DNA of 64,000 nt from Pontibacillus salipaludis (GTDB lineage: Bacteria > Bacillota > Bacilli > Bacillales > BH030062): assembly GCF_014642405.1 (NCBI RefSeq), contig NZ_BMIN01000006.1, positions 62,001-126,000 of the forward strand, in the 5' to 3' direction. The notes under the pieces were generated by a model. The model was not told where the DNA came from, made no database searches, and saw nothing but the letters and a program-made list of their open reading frames with translations. A program made the position numbers and the translations under genes. Below, in pieces: positions 52,134-62,094 of this stretch. The number at the start of each line of letters is the position of its first letter. The stretch's first letter is position 1.

Positions 52134-53480
52134 ATGGTTCAACATTCTGGTGAACGTATAAAAGATACAAAAAAATATTTACGCAAGCAGACGTTGCATA
52201 CGATTTTGGAGCAGTTTGATGGCTATTTAATGAACTTGAGTAAAACGGATCGTAAGGTGAAGTATAACAAGATGAAGCAGGATCCTTATAGCTTTTTCAG
52301 AGGTAGTGCGTACTTGTTTTACTATGATGTAACAAACATTCCGTTTAGCTACCATACGCCGGATGATAAGCCTACGTGGATTATGGGGGACCTTCATTTT
52401 GACAATTTTAGTGCTTTCCAAAATGAGAGCGGTGAAATTGTTTTTGACGTAGATGATTTTGACGAAGGGTACCTTGGTTCCTACCTCTACGATGTATTAC
52501 GCATGGTGGTCAGTATCCGGTTGTTTGCTGAACAGCAAGGTTTCGACAAGGAAGCTCAAGATGATCTCGTGGAGAAATACTTGAAAGCTTATTACAAACA
52601 AATGAACAAGTTCGTAAAAGGTGATGAAGATCCTGTTACGACTCGTTTCACTGTAGATCATACGAAAGGGCCGATCAAGAAGGCTCTTAAGAAGCTTGAG
52701 GAACGCCAGGCTACCCATGAATTAGATAAACAAACAACATTTGATGCTGAGGGAAATCGTGTTTTCGACCGGGAAAAAACGAAGCTCGACTCAGTTTCTA
52801 ATAACGAGTATAAAGAAATTGTGAAGATATGGAATATGTACTTGGAGAGTTTGGCAGAAGAGAGCTTTCAGAGTAATGAACACTATGATATTAAAGATAT
52901 CGTCAAGAAAAAGGGCGCAGGCATTGGCTCAACTGGATTGAAGCGTTTCTATATATTGATTGAAGGCCAGCATGATAATGAGCATCATGATGACATTATT
53001 TTAGAGGCAAAAGAAGCGCGTGCGCCGATTCCAGCTTACTTCTTCCCGTATGATGAAGATTTTTGGCAATCCAATAAACAACAAGGGAAGCGGGTCATCA
53101 CTACTCAACAAGCGATGCATCACATGTCTGACCCGTATTTAGGTTACTTTACGATGCAAAACCGCGACTTTTATGTGCGTGAGCGCTCCCCTTATGAGAA
53201 AGATCTAAAGGAAAAGCACTTACAAGAGCACAAAGAAGTGAAGAGAACGGTTAAGACAATGGGTAAAATTTCAGCAAAAATTCACGCTAGAGCAGATACG
53301 GACCTTAAGCACGGGTTCTTAGATTATCACAGTGAAAAAGCTATAGTGAATGCAATTGGTGAAGATTTTGATGGCTTTGCTAAAGAACTCAACATTTGGT
53401 CTGAGTTCTACAAAAACCGTGTCTACGATGACTTTGAATACTTCAAAGAATGGTTAGACGAATACTTCTATAAAAAATAA
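52134..53480 (+). CDS. DUF2252 family protein
   Basis: 448 aa. The DUF2252 core is recognisable: DPYSFFRGSAYLFYYD near residue 50, IMGDLHFDNFSAFQN and VFDVDDFDEGYLGSYLYDVLR. The GD.H..NF and DxDD motifs recall the catalytic and metal loops of APH/choline-kinase-like proteins, so a kinase-type fold is likely while the substrate is unknown. A C-terminal helical part ends in a His/Asp-rich region (KISAKIHARADTDLKHG). RBS AAAGGAGG. Monocistronic. Confidence 0.88.
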   Translation: MVQHSGERIKDTKKYLRKQTLHTILEQFDGYLMNLSKTDRKVKYNKMKQDPYSFFRGSAYLFYYDVTNIPFSYHTPDDKPTWIMGDLHFDNFSAFQNESGEIVFDVDDFDEGYLGSYLYDVLRMVVSIRLFAEQQGFDKEAQDDLVEKYLKAYYKQMNKFVKGDEDPVTTRFTVDHTKGPIKKALKKLEERQATHELDKQTTFDAEGNRVFDREKTKLDSVSNNEYKEIVKIWNMYLESLAEESFQSNEHYDIKDIVKKKGAGIGSTGLKRFYILIEGQHDNEHHDDIILEAKEARAPIPAYFFPYDEDFWQSNKQQGKRVITTQQAMHHMSDPYLGYFTMQNRDFYVRERSPYEKDLKEKHLQEHKEVKRTVKTMGKISAKIHARADTDLKHGFLDYHSEKAIVNAIGEDFDGFAKELNIWSEFYKNRVYDDFEYFKEWLDEYFYKK

Positions 53481-53483
53481 AAC

Positions 53484-53525
53484 AAAAGGCCTGTCGCACT
53501 CATCAACGAGAGCGGCAGGCCTTTT
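53484..53525 (+). terminator. Terminator after DUF2252 gene
   Basis: AAAAGGCCTGTCGC/GCGGCAGGCCTTTTC stem with short T tail. Confidence 0.85.
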
Positions 53526-53541
53526 CTAATTCACCGTATTG

Positions 53542-53691
53542 AAGGGTGCCAGACACCAAGCATTGCTTTAGAGCGCTAAAGGGTGCCAGACACCAAGCAT
53601 TGCTTTAGAGCGATAAAGGGTGCCAGACACCAAGCATTGCTTTAGAGCACTGAAGGGTGCCAGACACCAAGCATTGCTTTAGAGCAATAAA
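53542..53691. repeat. R2 tandem array, 4 near-identical 37-bp units
   Basis: GGGTGCCAGACACCAAGCAT then TGCTTTAGAGC recurs at 53544, 53581, 53618 and 53655, exactly 37 bp apart, all in one orientation. Units differ only in 2-4 bases before each GGG (CGCTAAA, CGATAAA, CACTGAA). This regularity points to recent tandem expansion. Confidence 0.92.
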
Positions 53692-53702
53692 GAGCCGGTG
53701 GC

Positions 53703-56700
53703 TTAGATGGATAGGATTTCGCGGATGTCGTCTTCGGATAGGGCGGTGAGGTTGCCTTCTCCGGACTGGATCAGCGTGTCGAATAGGTCTTGTTTTTTCT
53801 CTTGCAGGGACTGGATTTTCTCTTCAATGGTCCCTTGAGCGATCATTTTGACGACTTGGACAGATTTTTTCTGCCCTATGCGGTGGGCGCGGTCTGCTGC
53901 TTGTTGCTCAACAGCTGGGTTCCACCATAAGTCATAGAGGACAACTGTATCTGCCCCTGTCAGGTTTAGTCCGGTTCCTCCGGCTTTTAGCGAGATAAGA
54001 AACACATCGTGTTCCCCTTCGTTGAAGCGGGTGGCCATTTTCACACGATCTTGTGATGGTGTGGAACCGTCTAGGTAAAAGTAGGTGAGATTCTCTTCCT
54101 CAACCACTTTAGCAATTAAGCCAAGCATCGATGTGAACTGAGAGAAAATGAGCATTCGTTGGCCGTTGGCGTGAGCTTCTTGAATGAACGTTCGGAGCTC
54201 TTCAAGCTTCCCTGAGTCCCCTTGATAGTTTTCCATGAATAAGGATGGGTGACAGCAAATCTGGCGCAAACGCGTTAAGTTGCTTAAGATTTGCATGCGA
54301 TTTGCTTGGAAACCATCGCCTTGTAACTGGGACTTCGTCTGACGCTGCACCTCGTTCAGATACCCTACATAAAGTTGACGCTGTTCTTTTGTTAACTCTG
54401 TATAGCGGACCGTTTGAATCTTATCTGGAAGTTCTTTCAGGACTTCCTTCTTCGTTCGGCGTAGCACGAATGGTGTGATCTTCTTCTGTACCATACCTTG
54501 ATGAAGGTTCTTGAACGTCTTTCGATCATACAATAACCCAGGCATAACGACAGAGAAGAGGGACCATAGCTCCTCAGCGCGGTTCTCAACAGGAGTACCT
54601 GTTAGGGCAAAAGCTGTTTCGGCACGAACCCCTTGGATCGCTTTATACGTTAAGGACGTGTGGTTTTTAAATGACTGAGCCTCATCAAGAAGCATCCCTT
54701 GAAAGTAATACGGCTTGTATTGCTCCACATCCCGACGGATCATCGAGTACGATGTAATGATCAAATCGACACCGCTCAAGTCCTCAATAATGGCATTACG
54801 CTCCTGCTTAGAGCCTGCCACGACGCGGATGTTAAGGTCTGGTGTGAACTTCTTCGCTTCTTGTTCCCAGTTATAAATGAGAGAAGCCGGAGCGACAACA
54901 AGGAATGGATGAGCGTCAGGGCGCTCTTCCCGGCCGGCTACGATATACGCTAGACCTTGAAGCGTCTTCCCAAGTCCCATTTCATCTGCTAGTACGCCGC
55001 CGAAACCATGTCGGGATAAGGCGCGAAGCCATTGAAAGCCTCGTAGCTGATAGTCGCGGAGGTTCGCCTGTAACTTGTCTGGTGGCGTTTCATTTAACGT
55101 TTCCGGACTTTTTACGGTCTCAATTAATTTTTGGAACGCTTCACTTTGTTTCACACCTGTTGACGTGTCCACCTGGAGTGCACGGTAATTCGGTAAATGC
55201 ATCACGCCATCGTGAATATCATTCCCATCGAGGTCTAGGTCTTCGAAAAGATTACGAGTGTTATCCCAGGCATCGTCCTCAAGCGATAAGATCTTCCCGT
55301 TACTAAGCTGGTGATAATCTTCTTTTGCTTTCAATGAACGGAATAACTGCTGAATATCATCGTCGGTTAAGTCGTCTGTTGGAAAACGTACTTCGAACCA
55401 CCCGTAGTTCTCGTCAACATCGAGAGAAACGGGTACCTCTTCAGGGAGGCTGCTGTACATTTCATCGACTTCAGGTGCTTTGTACACATCTGCGCGCTTT
55501 TCTAGCTCGGGTAAGATCCGGTAGAAAAAGCGACCCAGGTTTTGACTGCCACTTAAGGAAAGAACAGACCCATTCCAGTGGAAATTTGCTTGCTCGATTA
55601 GGTTCATAATCTGCCGTTCTTTTTTCATATTACGGGACAGAAGTTGTTCGGATTCCTCTCTACCGCCTGTAAATGGGTTGATCGTTTCATCACCATAATG
55701 GAACTCAAGATCCGCCCGCAAGCTTCCGTCCTGCTCATTTAGATACATAACAGGTGCCAGGTCATAGCGTTTGATCTGACTCGTTATTCCGTTGTCCACT
55801 TGGAGGAGATTATGAGCTTCTAAAATAGGAAACACCGTTCCTGCGAGTTGCTCAATATGCTCCCGGTCAAAAAGCTGGCGATTGGAGCTTTGTTCTCGTA
55901 AATGGTGGAAAAGCGGAAGAACCGTTGGCCGTAAGGAGTCGCTAATTTTATAAACGAGCTCATCTTTATATAGGTAAGGAGCCGTTCCGATCGGTTGTGC
56001 TAAGAATCCATTATCTGCAATGGAAAGTGAGAAATAATCGCCTTCTTTTGATAAGAGAAAGCTTTCAGGAAATGTATTGTGCGCAACTTTAAATGGAATC
56101 TCTGATTTATGGTGCTTCAGCACAACGGAGTCACAGTTTTCAAAAAGACTCAGTAGCTCTGTCAGAAATTGATCTGGAATTCGGATTGTTTTCTTAGAGC
56201 TGCTTGAACGGTAGAAATCATTCTCAGCGTATATTTGCTGGCTTTTTACTAGAGGATAAAGCTTCTCTAAAACGGCTGCATCCTCAGGGGCCATAATCTG
56301 CTGTTCCGGATCGTACGTATAATATTGTGTGAAGTAAAGGGGTTCCTGTTCGTACCATGCATCAATGAACTCAGCGAGGTCTTTGACGACGTAAAGTCTT
56401 GAGGTTCCTGCTTTCATGGAAAGCTCAACGCTGTCTCGCTGTGCGAAGCGGGAAGCGATATTCTCAAGCTCAAATTGCAAGTAGAGGGGTTCTTTAGAAG
56501 ACTGGAAGAGACCAGCTTCGTCCTCTTCATTCGCCATATAATCCATGAGTTCATCGACAAAAGATGAAGCAAGGTTCAACTGCTTCGTCGTGTCTGTTGC
56601 AGATGGCTGAGCAAAAATGCCACGGTCTGTGAGAGAATCATTCTGTTTGTTCCACACGGTGGTGTTATTCGTGTAACGATCGATTGTCTCAAGCAAAGCT

Positions 56701-56978
56701 GCGACCATATGTTTACACATTGCCTGTCCATCTGCGTAGGCAGGACAAGTACAGCGGCCACGCTCGTAATTTCCATATTGAGTGGAAAACGTAAGATGAA
56801 CTTCATAATCCTCTATACGGCTACCTTCTACAGTCGCATGTACGAATGTGCGATTTGGGTCCGTTCCTACATAACGATTGATATTCTTTACCAATCCATC
56901 CTGATAATAATTCGCACCACGCTGATAGGTTAACCAACCGCTTAGTTCCAACACTTCCGTCGATGTAATATCAATCAT
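53703..56978 (-). CDS. SWIM zinc-finger SNF2-family helicase
   Basis: 1091 aa from ATG 56978 (GGGAG 8 nt before). The longer frame to 57149 runs through R2 repeats and is not credible. N-terminal SWIM finger with C76, C78, C88 and H90 (CTCPAYADGQAMCKH). A bacterial SNF2 regulatory region follows. The Swi2/Snf2 ATPase occupies about the last 450 residues: DEMGLGKTLQ (Walker A), LLDEAQSFKN (DEAQ box), ALTGTPVENR, then helicase-C SLKAGGTGLNLT and AADRAHRIGQ. Predicted dsDNA translocase with unknown cellular role. Confidence 0.92.
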   Translation of the reverse strand: MIDITSTEVLELSGWLTYQRGANYYQDGLVKNINRYVGTDPNRTFVHATVEGSRIEDYEVHLTFSTQYGNYERGRCTCPAYADGQAMCKHMVAALLETIDRYTNNTTVWNKQNDSLTDRGIFAQPSATDTTKQLNLASSFVDELMDYMANEEDEAGLFQSSKEPLYLQFELENIASRFAQRDSVELSMKAGTSRLYVVKDLAEFIDAWYEQEPLYFTQYYTYDPEQQIMAPEDAAVLEKLYPLVKSQQIYAENDFYRSSSSKKTIRIPDQFLTELLSLFENCDSVVLKHHKSEIPFKVAHNTFPESFLLSKEGDYFSLSIADNGFLAQPIGTAPYLYKDELVYKISDSLRPTVLPLFHHLREQSSNRQLFDREHIEQLAGTVFPILEAHNLLQVDNGITSQIKRYDLAPVMYLNEQDGSLRADLEFHYGDETINPFTGGREESEQLLSRNMKKERQIMNLIEQANFHWNGSVLSLSGSQNLGRFFYRILPELEKRADVYKAPEVDEMYSSLPEEVPVSLDVDENYGWFEVRFPTDDLTDDDIQQLFRSLKAKEDYHQLSNGKILSLEDDAWDNTRNLFEDLDLDGNDIHDGVMHLPNYRALQVDTSTGVKQSEAFQKLIETVKSPETLNETPPDKLQANLRDYQLRGFQWLRALSRHGFGGVLADEMGLGKTLQGLAYIVAGREERPDAHPFLVVAPASLIYNWEQEAKKFTPDLNIRVVAGSKQERNAIIEDLSGVDLIITSYSMIRRDVEQYKPYYFQGMLLDEAQSFKNHTSLTYKAIQGVRAETAFALTGTPVENRAEELWSLFSVVMPGLLYDRKTFKNLHQGMVQKKITPFVLRRTKKEVLKELPDKIQTVRYTELTKEQRQLYVGYLNEVQRQTKSQLQGDGFQANRMQILSNLTRLRQICCHPSLFMENYQGDSGKLEELRTFIQEAHANGQRMLIFSQFTSMLGLIAKVVEEENLTYFYLDGSTPSQDRVKMATRFNEGEHDVFLISLKAGGTGLNLTGADTVVLYDLWWNPAVEQQAADRAHRIGQKKSVQVVKMIAQGTIEEKIQSLQEKKQDLFDTLIQSGEGNLTALSEDDIREILSI

Positions 56979-57079
56979 CAAAAAGACTCCCTTTCTAACC
57001 ATGAACGTACTTATACAATACTGCCATTGTACCGCACAACCCACCCCCAACACAAAACTCCTCTCCTCCCTTTTGTGCA

Positions 57080-57190
57080 GTAAAGCAATGAACCGTGCCA
57101 GACACCCATTAATGCTGTGCAGAACTAAAGCGTGCCAGGCACCCATCAATGCTGTAGAGCGCTAAAGGGTGTCTGGCACGCTTTGGTTGT
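57080..57190. repeat. R2 (REP-like) cluster, 3 palindromes
   Basis: CCGTGCCAGACACCC, GCGTGCCAGGCACCC and GGGTGTCTGGCACGC with CATTAATGCTGTGCAG and CATCAATGCTGTAGAGC tails. Confidence 0.88.
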
Positions 57191-57271
57191 TTAGTGTGGT
57201 AACGTGTCATAATTTTGTCATATTATTTTTGAGAAATATGAGAAAAAGGTCGAATGGGGTTTAATGTTCGC

Positions 57272-57277
57272 TATAAT
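57272..57277 (+). promoter_or_regulatory. -10 element candidate of the app operon
   Basis: TATAAT about 70 bp upstream of appD. No good -35 at 17 bp (GTCGAA). A CodY-like sequence near 57302-57316 scores only about 10 of 15 and is not claimed. Confidence 0.4.
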
Positions 57278-57347
57278 AAGCAACATAAGTTTTCAATAAT
57301 TTCTGAATTTACTGATTTTTTTCCTTTTCCGAATAGGAGGGATTGCG

Positions 57348-58340
57348 ATGGAACAGGAACCTATACTTTCGGTTAGCAATTTGCATACACAATTTCATAC
57401 AAAGTCCGGCATTGTTAAGGCTGTGGATGGTGTGAGTTTTGACATCAGACCTGGCGAGACACTTGGTATTGTTGGAGAGTCTGGGTCTGGTAAGAGTATT
57501 ACCGCCATGTCGATTATGCGACTGATCAAAGACCCAGGGAAGATCGCCAAAGGTGACATTATGTTTAAGGGAGAAAGTCTTCTTTCAAAGTCTAATAGGG
57601 AAATGCGCGCGATCAGAGGGGACCGCATCTCGATGGTGTTCCAGGATCCGATGACTTCACTGAATCCTGTGTTCACAGTTGAGAAGCAGATGGTTGAAAC
57701 GATACGGGCTCACCGAAACGTTTCGAAAAAGCAAGCGGTCGATCGTGCAGTAGAGCTCCTAGATCTTGTTGGGATTCCTTCTGCTAGAAGTCGATTAAAA
57801 AGTTATCCACACGAGTTCAGTGGGGGTATGAGGCAACGGGTTATGATCGCTCTTGCGTTATCGTGTGATCCTGAAGTCTTAATTGCCGACGAGCCAACGA
57901 CAGCGCTTGATGTAACGATTCAGGCCCAGATCTTAGAGTTGCTTCAGCGACTACAGAAAGAGCTCGGAATGGCGATTATTATGATCACCCATGACCTTGG
58001 TGTAGTGGCTGAGGTGTGTGAGCGAGTGATGGTGATGTACGCCGGCAAGCCAGTTGAGTTTGCCCACGTTCATGAGCTGTTTGATCATCCTAAGCACCCT
58101 TACACATGGGGGTTAATCGGATCGATCCCGAAGATCGTGAAAGAAAAAGTCCGACTCGAACCGATTCAAGGACTTCCACCGGATCTAAGAGCATTACCTA
58201 AGGGATGTAGTTTCGCACCTCGTTGCAAACACGCGATGGATCAATGCCTCGAGGTCGACCCAGCGCTTCTTGAAGAATCCGATAACCACCACGTACGCTG
58301 CTTGTTATATGAAGAGAAAGAAAAGGTGGTGACGTCATGA
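57348..58340 (+). CDS. appD: Oligopeptide ABC transporter ATPase (appD)
   Basis: 330 aa OppD-type ATPase: Walker A GESGSGKS, FQDPMTSLNPV, signature FSGGMRQRV, Walker B VLIADEPTTALD, and C-terminal GCSFAPRCKHAMDQC. First gene of a five-gene set with the order of the B. subtilis app operon (appDFABC). RBS AGGAGGG. Its stop overlaps appF as ATGA. Confidence 0.92.
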   Translation: MEQEPILSVSNLHTQFHTKSGIVKAVDGVSFDIRPGETLGIVGESGSGKSITAMSIMRLIKDPGKIAKGDIMFKGESLLSKSNREMRAIRGDRISMVFQDPMTSLNPVFTVEKQMVETIRAHRNVSKKQAVDRAVELLDLVGIPSARSRLKSYPHEFSGGMRQRVMIALALSCDPEVLIADEPTTALDVTIQAQILELLQRLQKELGMAIIMITHDLGVVAEVCERVMVMYAGKPVEFAHVHELFDHPKHPYTWGLIGSIPKIVKEKVRLEPIQGLPPDLRALPKGCSFAPRCKHAMDQCLEVDPALLEESDNHHVRCLLYEEKEKVVTS

Positions 58341-59326
58341 CAACACTTTTGGAAGTTAACAATTTAAAAAAGCACTTCCCAATCAAAGGGGGCGGCATCA
58401 TCCCTCGTAAAGTGGGTGCTGTTAAGGCCGTAGATGGTGTTTCTTTTAAAGTTCGTAAGGGTGAAACGCTTGGTCTTGTTGGGGAGAGCGGATGTGGAAA
58501 GTCAACGACAGGTCGCTCCATTCTTAATCTTATCAACCCTTCAGAAGGAGAAGTGTTGTACAAGGGTCAGGATATATCAAAGCTTAAGGGAGAGAAACTC
58601 CGTAAGCTTCGTCAGGATATCCAAATTATTTTCCAGGACCCATACGCATCACTGAACCCGCGCATGACGGTTGAACAAATTATTGAAGAGCCTATGAAGG
58701 CCTTTAACATTCCGAAAAAAGAGCGTGCCGAAAAGGTGGAGTATTTCCTTAATAAAGTTGGACTCAGTTCTTACCATAAACATCGTTATCCACACCAGTT
58801 TAGTGGTGGACAAAGACAGCGTATCGGAATTGCGAGGGCATTGACGGTGAATCCGGAGCTCATTATTTGTGACGAACCCGTCTCAGCGCTTGATGTGTCG
58901 ATTCAAGCACAAGTTGTTAATTTAATGGAAGATCTGCAGAAAGAGTTTGACTTAACCTACATATTTATCGCTCACGATTTAAGTGTCGTGCATCACATTA
59001 GTGACCGTGTCGCTGTGATGTATCTTGGTGAAATTGTTGAGGTTGGGGAAGTGGACGAGCTGTACTCAAATCCGAAACATCCTTATACACAAGCCCTATT
59101 ATCAGCAATACCAGAGGCGAATCCTCATAAGAAGAAAGAGCGCATTATGCTAGAAGGGGATTTACCTAGCCCTTCTAATCCGCCAGAAGGGTGCAAATTC
59201 CACACACGCTGTCCGTTTGCAGAAGAGCAGTGTCGGGTGAAGCATCCTGATTTGAAGTCAGTTGCAGCGGGGGATCACCAAGCTGCTTGTCATTTGGTGA
59301 AAGAAGTTGTGGAAGAGCCTGTTTAA
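58337..59326 (+). CDS. appF: Oligopeptide ABC transporter ATPase (appF)
   Basis: 329 aa OppF-type ATPase: Walker [41 protein letters not shown] and the Cys cluster GCKFHTRCPFAEEQC. It forms the ATPase heterodimer with AppD. Translationally coupled to appD by the 4-bp overlap. Confidence 0.93.
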   Translation: MTTLLEVNNLKKHFPIKGGGIIPRKVGAVKAVDGVSFKVRKGETLGLVGESGCGKSTTGRSILNLINPSEGEVLYKGQDISKLKGEKLRKLRQDIQIIFQDPYASLNPRMTVEQIIEEPMKAFNIPKKERAEKVEYFLNKVGLSSYHKHRYPHQFSGGQRQRIGIARALTVNPELIICDEPVSALDVSIQAQVVNLMEDLQKEFDLTYIFIAHDLSVVHHISDRVAVMYLGEIVEVGEVDELYSNPKHPYTQALLSAIPEANPHKKKERIMLEGDLPSPSNPPEGCKFHTRCPFAEEQCRVKHPDLKSVAAGDHQAACHLVKEVVEEPV

Positions 59327-59371
59327 GGCTTAAAGCATACATTTTTTATATTAAATAAGGGGGTACCATGG

Positions 59372-60997
59372 ATGAAACAACATTTACTTAGGACGCTTCT
59401 AGGCGTAGCACTGTTAACTCTATTAGTAGTAGCAGGGTGTAGTGGAGACGATCAGGCGTCCACGGACAATGAAGAAAGTGGCGATGATACAGAAAGTTCC
59501 GAGAACGAGGACAACACACTTGTATTTGCTAGAGGAGCTGATTCTCAGCAGTTAGACCCTTCAAAGGTAACCGATGGTGAGTCTCTATATGTTACGCAGC
59601 AGATTTATGACACGTTAGTCACTTACAAAGAAGACGGTACAGAAGTGAAACCTGGTCTTGCTACCGAGTGGGAAGTAAGTGATGACGGGAAAAAGTATAC
59701 GTTCCAGCTTCGTGAAGACGTGAAGTTCCATGATGGTACAGACTTCACAGCAGAAGATGTTGTGTATAACTTTGACCGTTGGGTAGAAACGGATGATTCG
59801 ATTTACTTTGGGTATATGTTTGGTGGTTCTGAAGAAGACCCGAACGGATTCCTAAAGTCTGTTGAAGCAACAGGCGATTATGAAGTAACGTTCACGCTAG
59901 ATAAACCAAATGCGCCGTTCATTTATACGCTAGCGATGCCTCCATTTGGAATCGCAAGTCCTGATGCTGTAGATGAGCATGGTGAGAACTACTTTAAAAA
60001 TCCGGTTGGAACAGGACCTTTCACGTTTAACTCATGGTCTAAAGGTGACAAGATTACTCTTGATAAAAACGAGGACTATTTTGGTGATGTAGCCCAAGTT
60101 GACCAAGTTGTATTCCGTGTTATTCCTGATAACGGTGCTCGTTACTTAGAGCTTCAATCTGGTTCGATCGATATGATGAAAGGGTTAAATCCACAGGATA
60201 TTTCAGGTGCAGAAGGCAATGAAGATCTTCAAGTATTCCGTCGTCCATCCATGAACGTTGGGTACATGGCGATGAACACAGATCAGGATGGCCCAATGGC
60301 AGATCCTAAAGTGCGAAAAGCGATCAACCTAGGTGTTGATAAGAAAGAACTACTTACTCTTTTTGAAGGACTTGGAAAAGACGCGAAGAACCCAATGCCG
60401 CCAAGCTTATGGGGATACAACGATGATGTAGAACCATATGGCTATGATCCTGAAGAAGCGAAGAAGCTACTTGCTGAAGCGGGCTACGGTGACGGCTTAG
60501 ACGTTACGCTTTACGCGATGTCTAACCCACGCCCTTACTTGCCACAGCCAAAACTAACGGCTCAAGCGATTCAGCAAATGCTTAAGAAGGTTAATGTAAA
60601 TGTTGAGATCGTTGAGAATGAATGGGAAACACACCAGACGAAAACGCAAAACGGCGAGCATGACATGGCTTTCTTAGGTTGGACTGGTGATAACGGCGAT
60701 CCTGATAACTTCTTATATGTATTGCTAGATAAAGATAATGCTAAAAAAGGTTCTGCAGGAAATATCGCTTTCTATAAAAATGATGAAATCCATGACCTGT
60801 TAACACAGGCGCAAGTGGAACAAGATCAAGAAAAGCGCGCGGAACTATATAAAGAAGCTCAGAAAATTATCCATGATGATGCACCTTGGCTGCCAATCGC
60901 TCACACCACACCACCGATTGCAGCGAAGAACAACATCGAAGGATATGTACCACACCCTACAGGTACTGAGAAATTCAATCACATTACATTACCTTAA
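59372..60997 (+). CDS. appA: Peptide-binding lipoprotein (appA)
   Basis: 541 aa. Lipobox VAGC (LTLLVVAGCSGDD), acidic linker (NEESGDDTESSENEDN), then SBP_bac_5: LDPSKVTDGESLYVTQQIYD and FQLREDVKFHDGTDFTAEDV. The binding pocket region is closest to the DppA/AppA group. It captures external peptides for AppBC. RBS AAGGGGG. In some B. subtilis strains appA is inactive; here it is intact. Confidence 0.92.
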   Translation: MKQHLLRTLLGVALLTLLVVAGCSGDDQASTDNEESGDDTESSENEDNTLVFARGADSQQLDPSKVTDGESLYVTQQIYDTLVTYKEDGTEVKPGLATEWEVSDDGKKYTFQLREDVKFHDGTDFTAEDVVYNFDRWVETDDSIYFGYMFGGSEEDPNGFLKSVEATGDYEVTFTLDKPNAPFIYTLAMPPFGIASPDAVDEHGENYFKNPVGTGPFTFNSWSKGDKITLDKNEDYFGDVAQVDQVVFRVIPDNGARYLELQSGSIDMMKGLNPQDISGAEGNEDLQVFRRPSMNVGYMAMNTDQDGPMADPKVRKAINLGVDKKELLTLFEGLGKDAKNPMPPSLWGYNDDVEPYGYDPEEAKKLLAEAGYGDGLDVTLYAMSNPRPYLPQPKLTAQAIQQMLKKVNVNVEIVENEWETHQTKTQNGEHDMAFLGWTGDNGDPDNFLYVLLDKDNAKKGSAGNIAFYKNDEIHDLLTQAQVEQDQEKRAELYKEAQKIIHDDAPWLPIAHTTPPIAAKNNIEGYVPHPTGTEKFNHITLP

Positions 60998-61009
60998 AAA
61001 GAAGCAATG

Positions 61010-61045
61010 GCCTGTTCCTCGTGTTTAGAGGGACAGGCACCTTTT
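61010..61045 (+). terminator. Intra-operon hairpin between appA and appB
   Basis: GCCTGTTCCTC/GAGGGACAGGC with one G-T pair, followed by ACCTTTTA. Likely attenuates or protects appA mRNA, a usual place for such hairpins after binding-protein genes. Confidence 0.65.
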
Positions 61046-61072
61046 ACTAAATAAGAAGAGGAGGGGTGTAGG

Positions 61073-62077
61073 ATGGTTAGTTACATTGTTCGAAGATTTT
61101 TGATGACCATTCCTGTTTTACTTGGCGTCTCGATCCTGGCGTTTTCACTTATTCATATGATACCAGGGGATCCAGCGCGAAGTATGCTAGGAAGCAAGGC
61201 GAACGAAGAGCAGTTGATGCAGCTTCGTGAAGAACTACGGTTAAACGATCCGTACATCGCTCAATATGGTAGTTTCCTAGGTGATCTTACAACTGGAGAT
61301 CTTGGAACTTCCGTTAAATCAAAAGAACCCGTAGCTGAAGAGTTGCAAAATCGTTTGCCAGCCACCGTTGAGCTCAGTTTATTCGCGATGCTTCTTGCTA
61401 CTGTTATTGGGGTTCTAGCAGGTGTCATTGCTGCTGTTAAACAATATTCATGGTTTGATAACTTAAGTATGACGGGGGCCTTGCTTGGGGTCTCGATTCC
61501 GATTTTTTGGCTTGGACTTATGATGATCTGGTTGTTCTCGGTTAAATTGCAGTGGCTGCCTGCTTCTGGTCGCCTTTCTACTGGAACAGAGCTTGAAACG
61601 ATTACGAATTTCTTTTTACTAGATAGCATTCTAACGTTGAACTGGGAAGCTTTCAGTGATGCTTTTGTTCACTTGTTAATGCCTGGCATTGCACTTGGTA
61701 CGATTCCGATGGCGATAATTGCTCGTATGACTCGTTCAAGTATGCTTGAAGTGATGAATCAAGATTACATACGAACTGCTGATGCAAAAGGGTTAGCAAG
61801 TTACCTGGTTGTTTTCCAACATGCGCTAAAGAACGCGTTCTTACCTGTTCTGACGGTTATTGGATTACAGTTTGGTTTCCTTTTAGGAGGGGCTGTCCTT
61901 ACGGAAACAATCTTCTCCTGGCCTGGTGTTGGCCGTTATGTGTTGCAATCGATTCTCGGGCGTGACTACCCGGTTGTTCAAGGTACGATTCTGGTGATCG
62001 CGATCATGTTTGTATTCGTGAACCTGTTAACAGACATTATGTACAAATTCATCGATCCGAGAATCTCATTTGACTAA
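61073..62077 (+). CDS. appB: Oligopeptide ABC transporter permease (appB)
   Basis: 334 aa with N-terminal MVSYIVRRFLMTIPVLLGVS, a first outer loop with GDLGTSVKSKEPV and the EAA loop TADAKGLASYLVVFQHALKN. About six helices, ending DIMYKFIDPRISF. Forms the channel with AppC. RBS AGGAGGGG. Confidence 0.93.
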   Translation: MVSYIVRRFLMTIPVLLGVSILAFSLIHMIPGDPARSMLGSKANEEQLMQLREELRLNDPYIAQYGSFLGDLTTGDLGTSVKSKEPVAEELQNRLPATVELSLFAMLLATVIGVLAGVIAAVKQYSWFDNLSMTGALLGVSIPIFWLGLMMIWLFSVKLQWLPASGRLSTGTELETITNFFLLDSILTLNWEAFSDAFVHLLMPGIALGTIPMAIIARMTRSSMLEVMNQDYIRTADAKGLASYLVVFQHALKNAFLPVLTVIGLQFGFLLGGAVLTETIFSWPGVGRYVLQSILGRDYPVVQGTILVIAIMFVFVNLLTDIMYKFIDPRISFD

Positions 62078-62094
62078 GAAAGGATGTGACCCTT

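Noticed and set aside
53542-53691. CRISPR-like array
   Set aside because: The 37-bp units repeat completely; there are no unique spacers and no cas genes. They are R2 palindromes in tandem.
56979-57149. 57-residue N-terminal extension of the SNF2 protein
   Set aside because: The extension is translated R2 repeat and intergenic sequence; a good RBS is present only before ATG 56978.
57302-57316. CodY box upstream of appD
   Set aside because: Best alignment gives about 10 of 15 matches, too weak in AT-rich sequence.
61010-61045. R1 repeat copy (GAGGGACAGGC)
   Set aside because: Only the hairpin arm resembles R1; leader and tail are absent and the position after appA fits an intra-operon hairpin.
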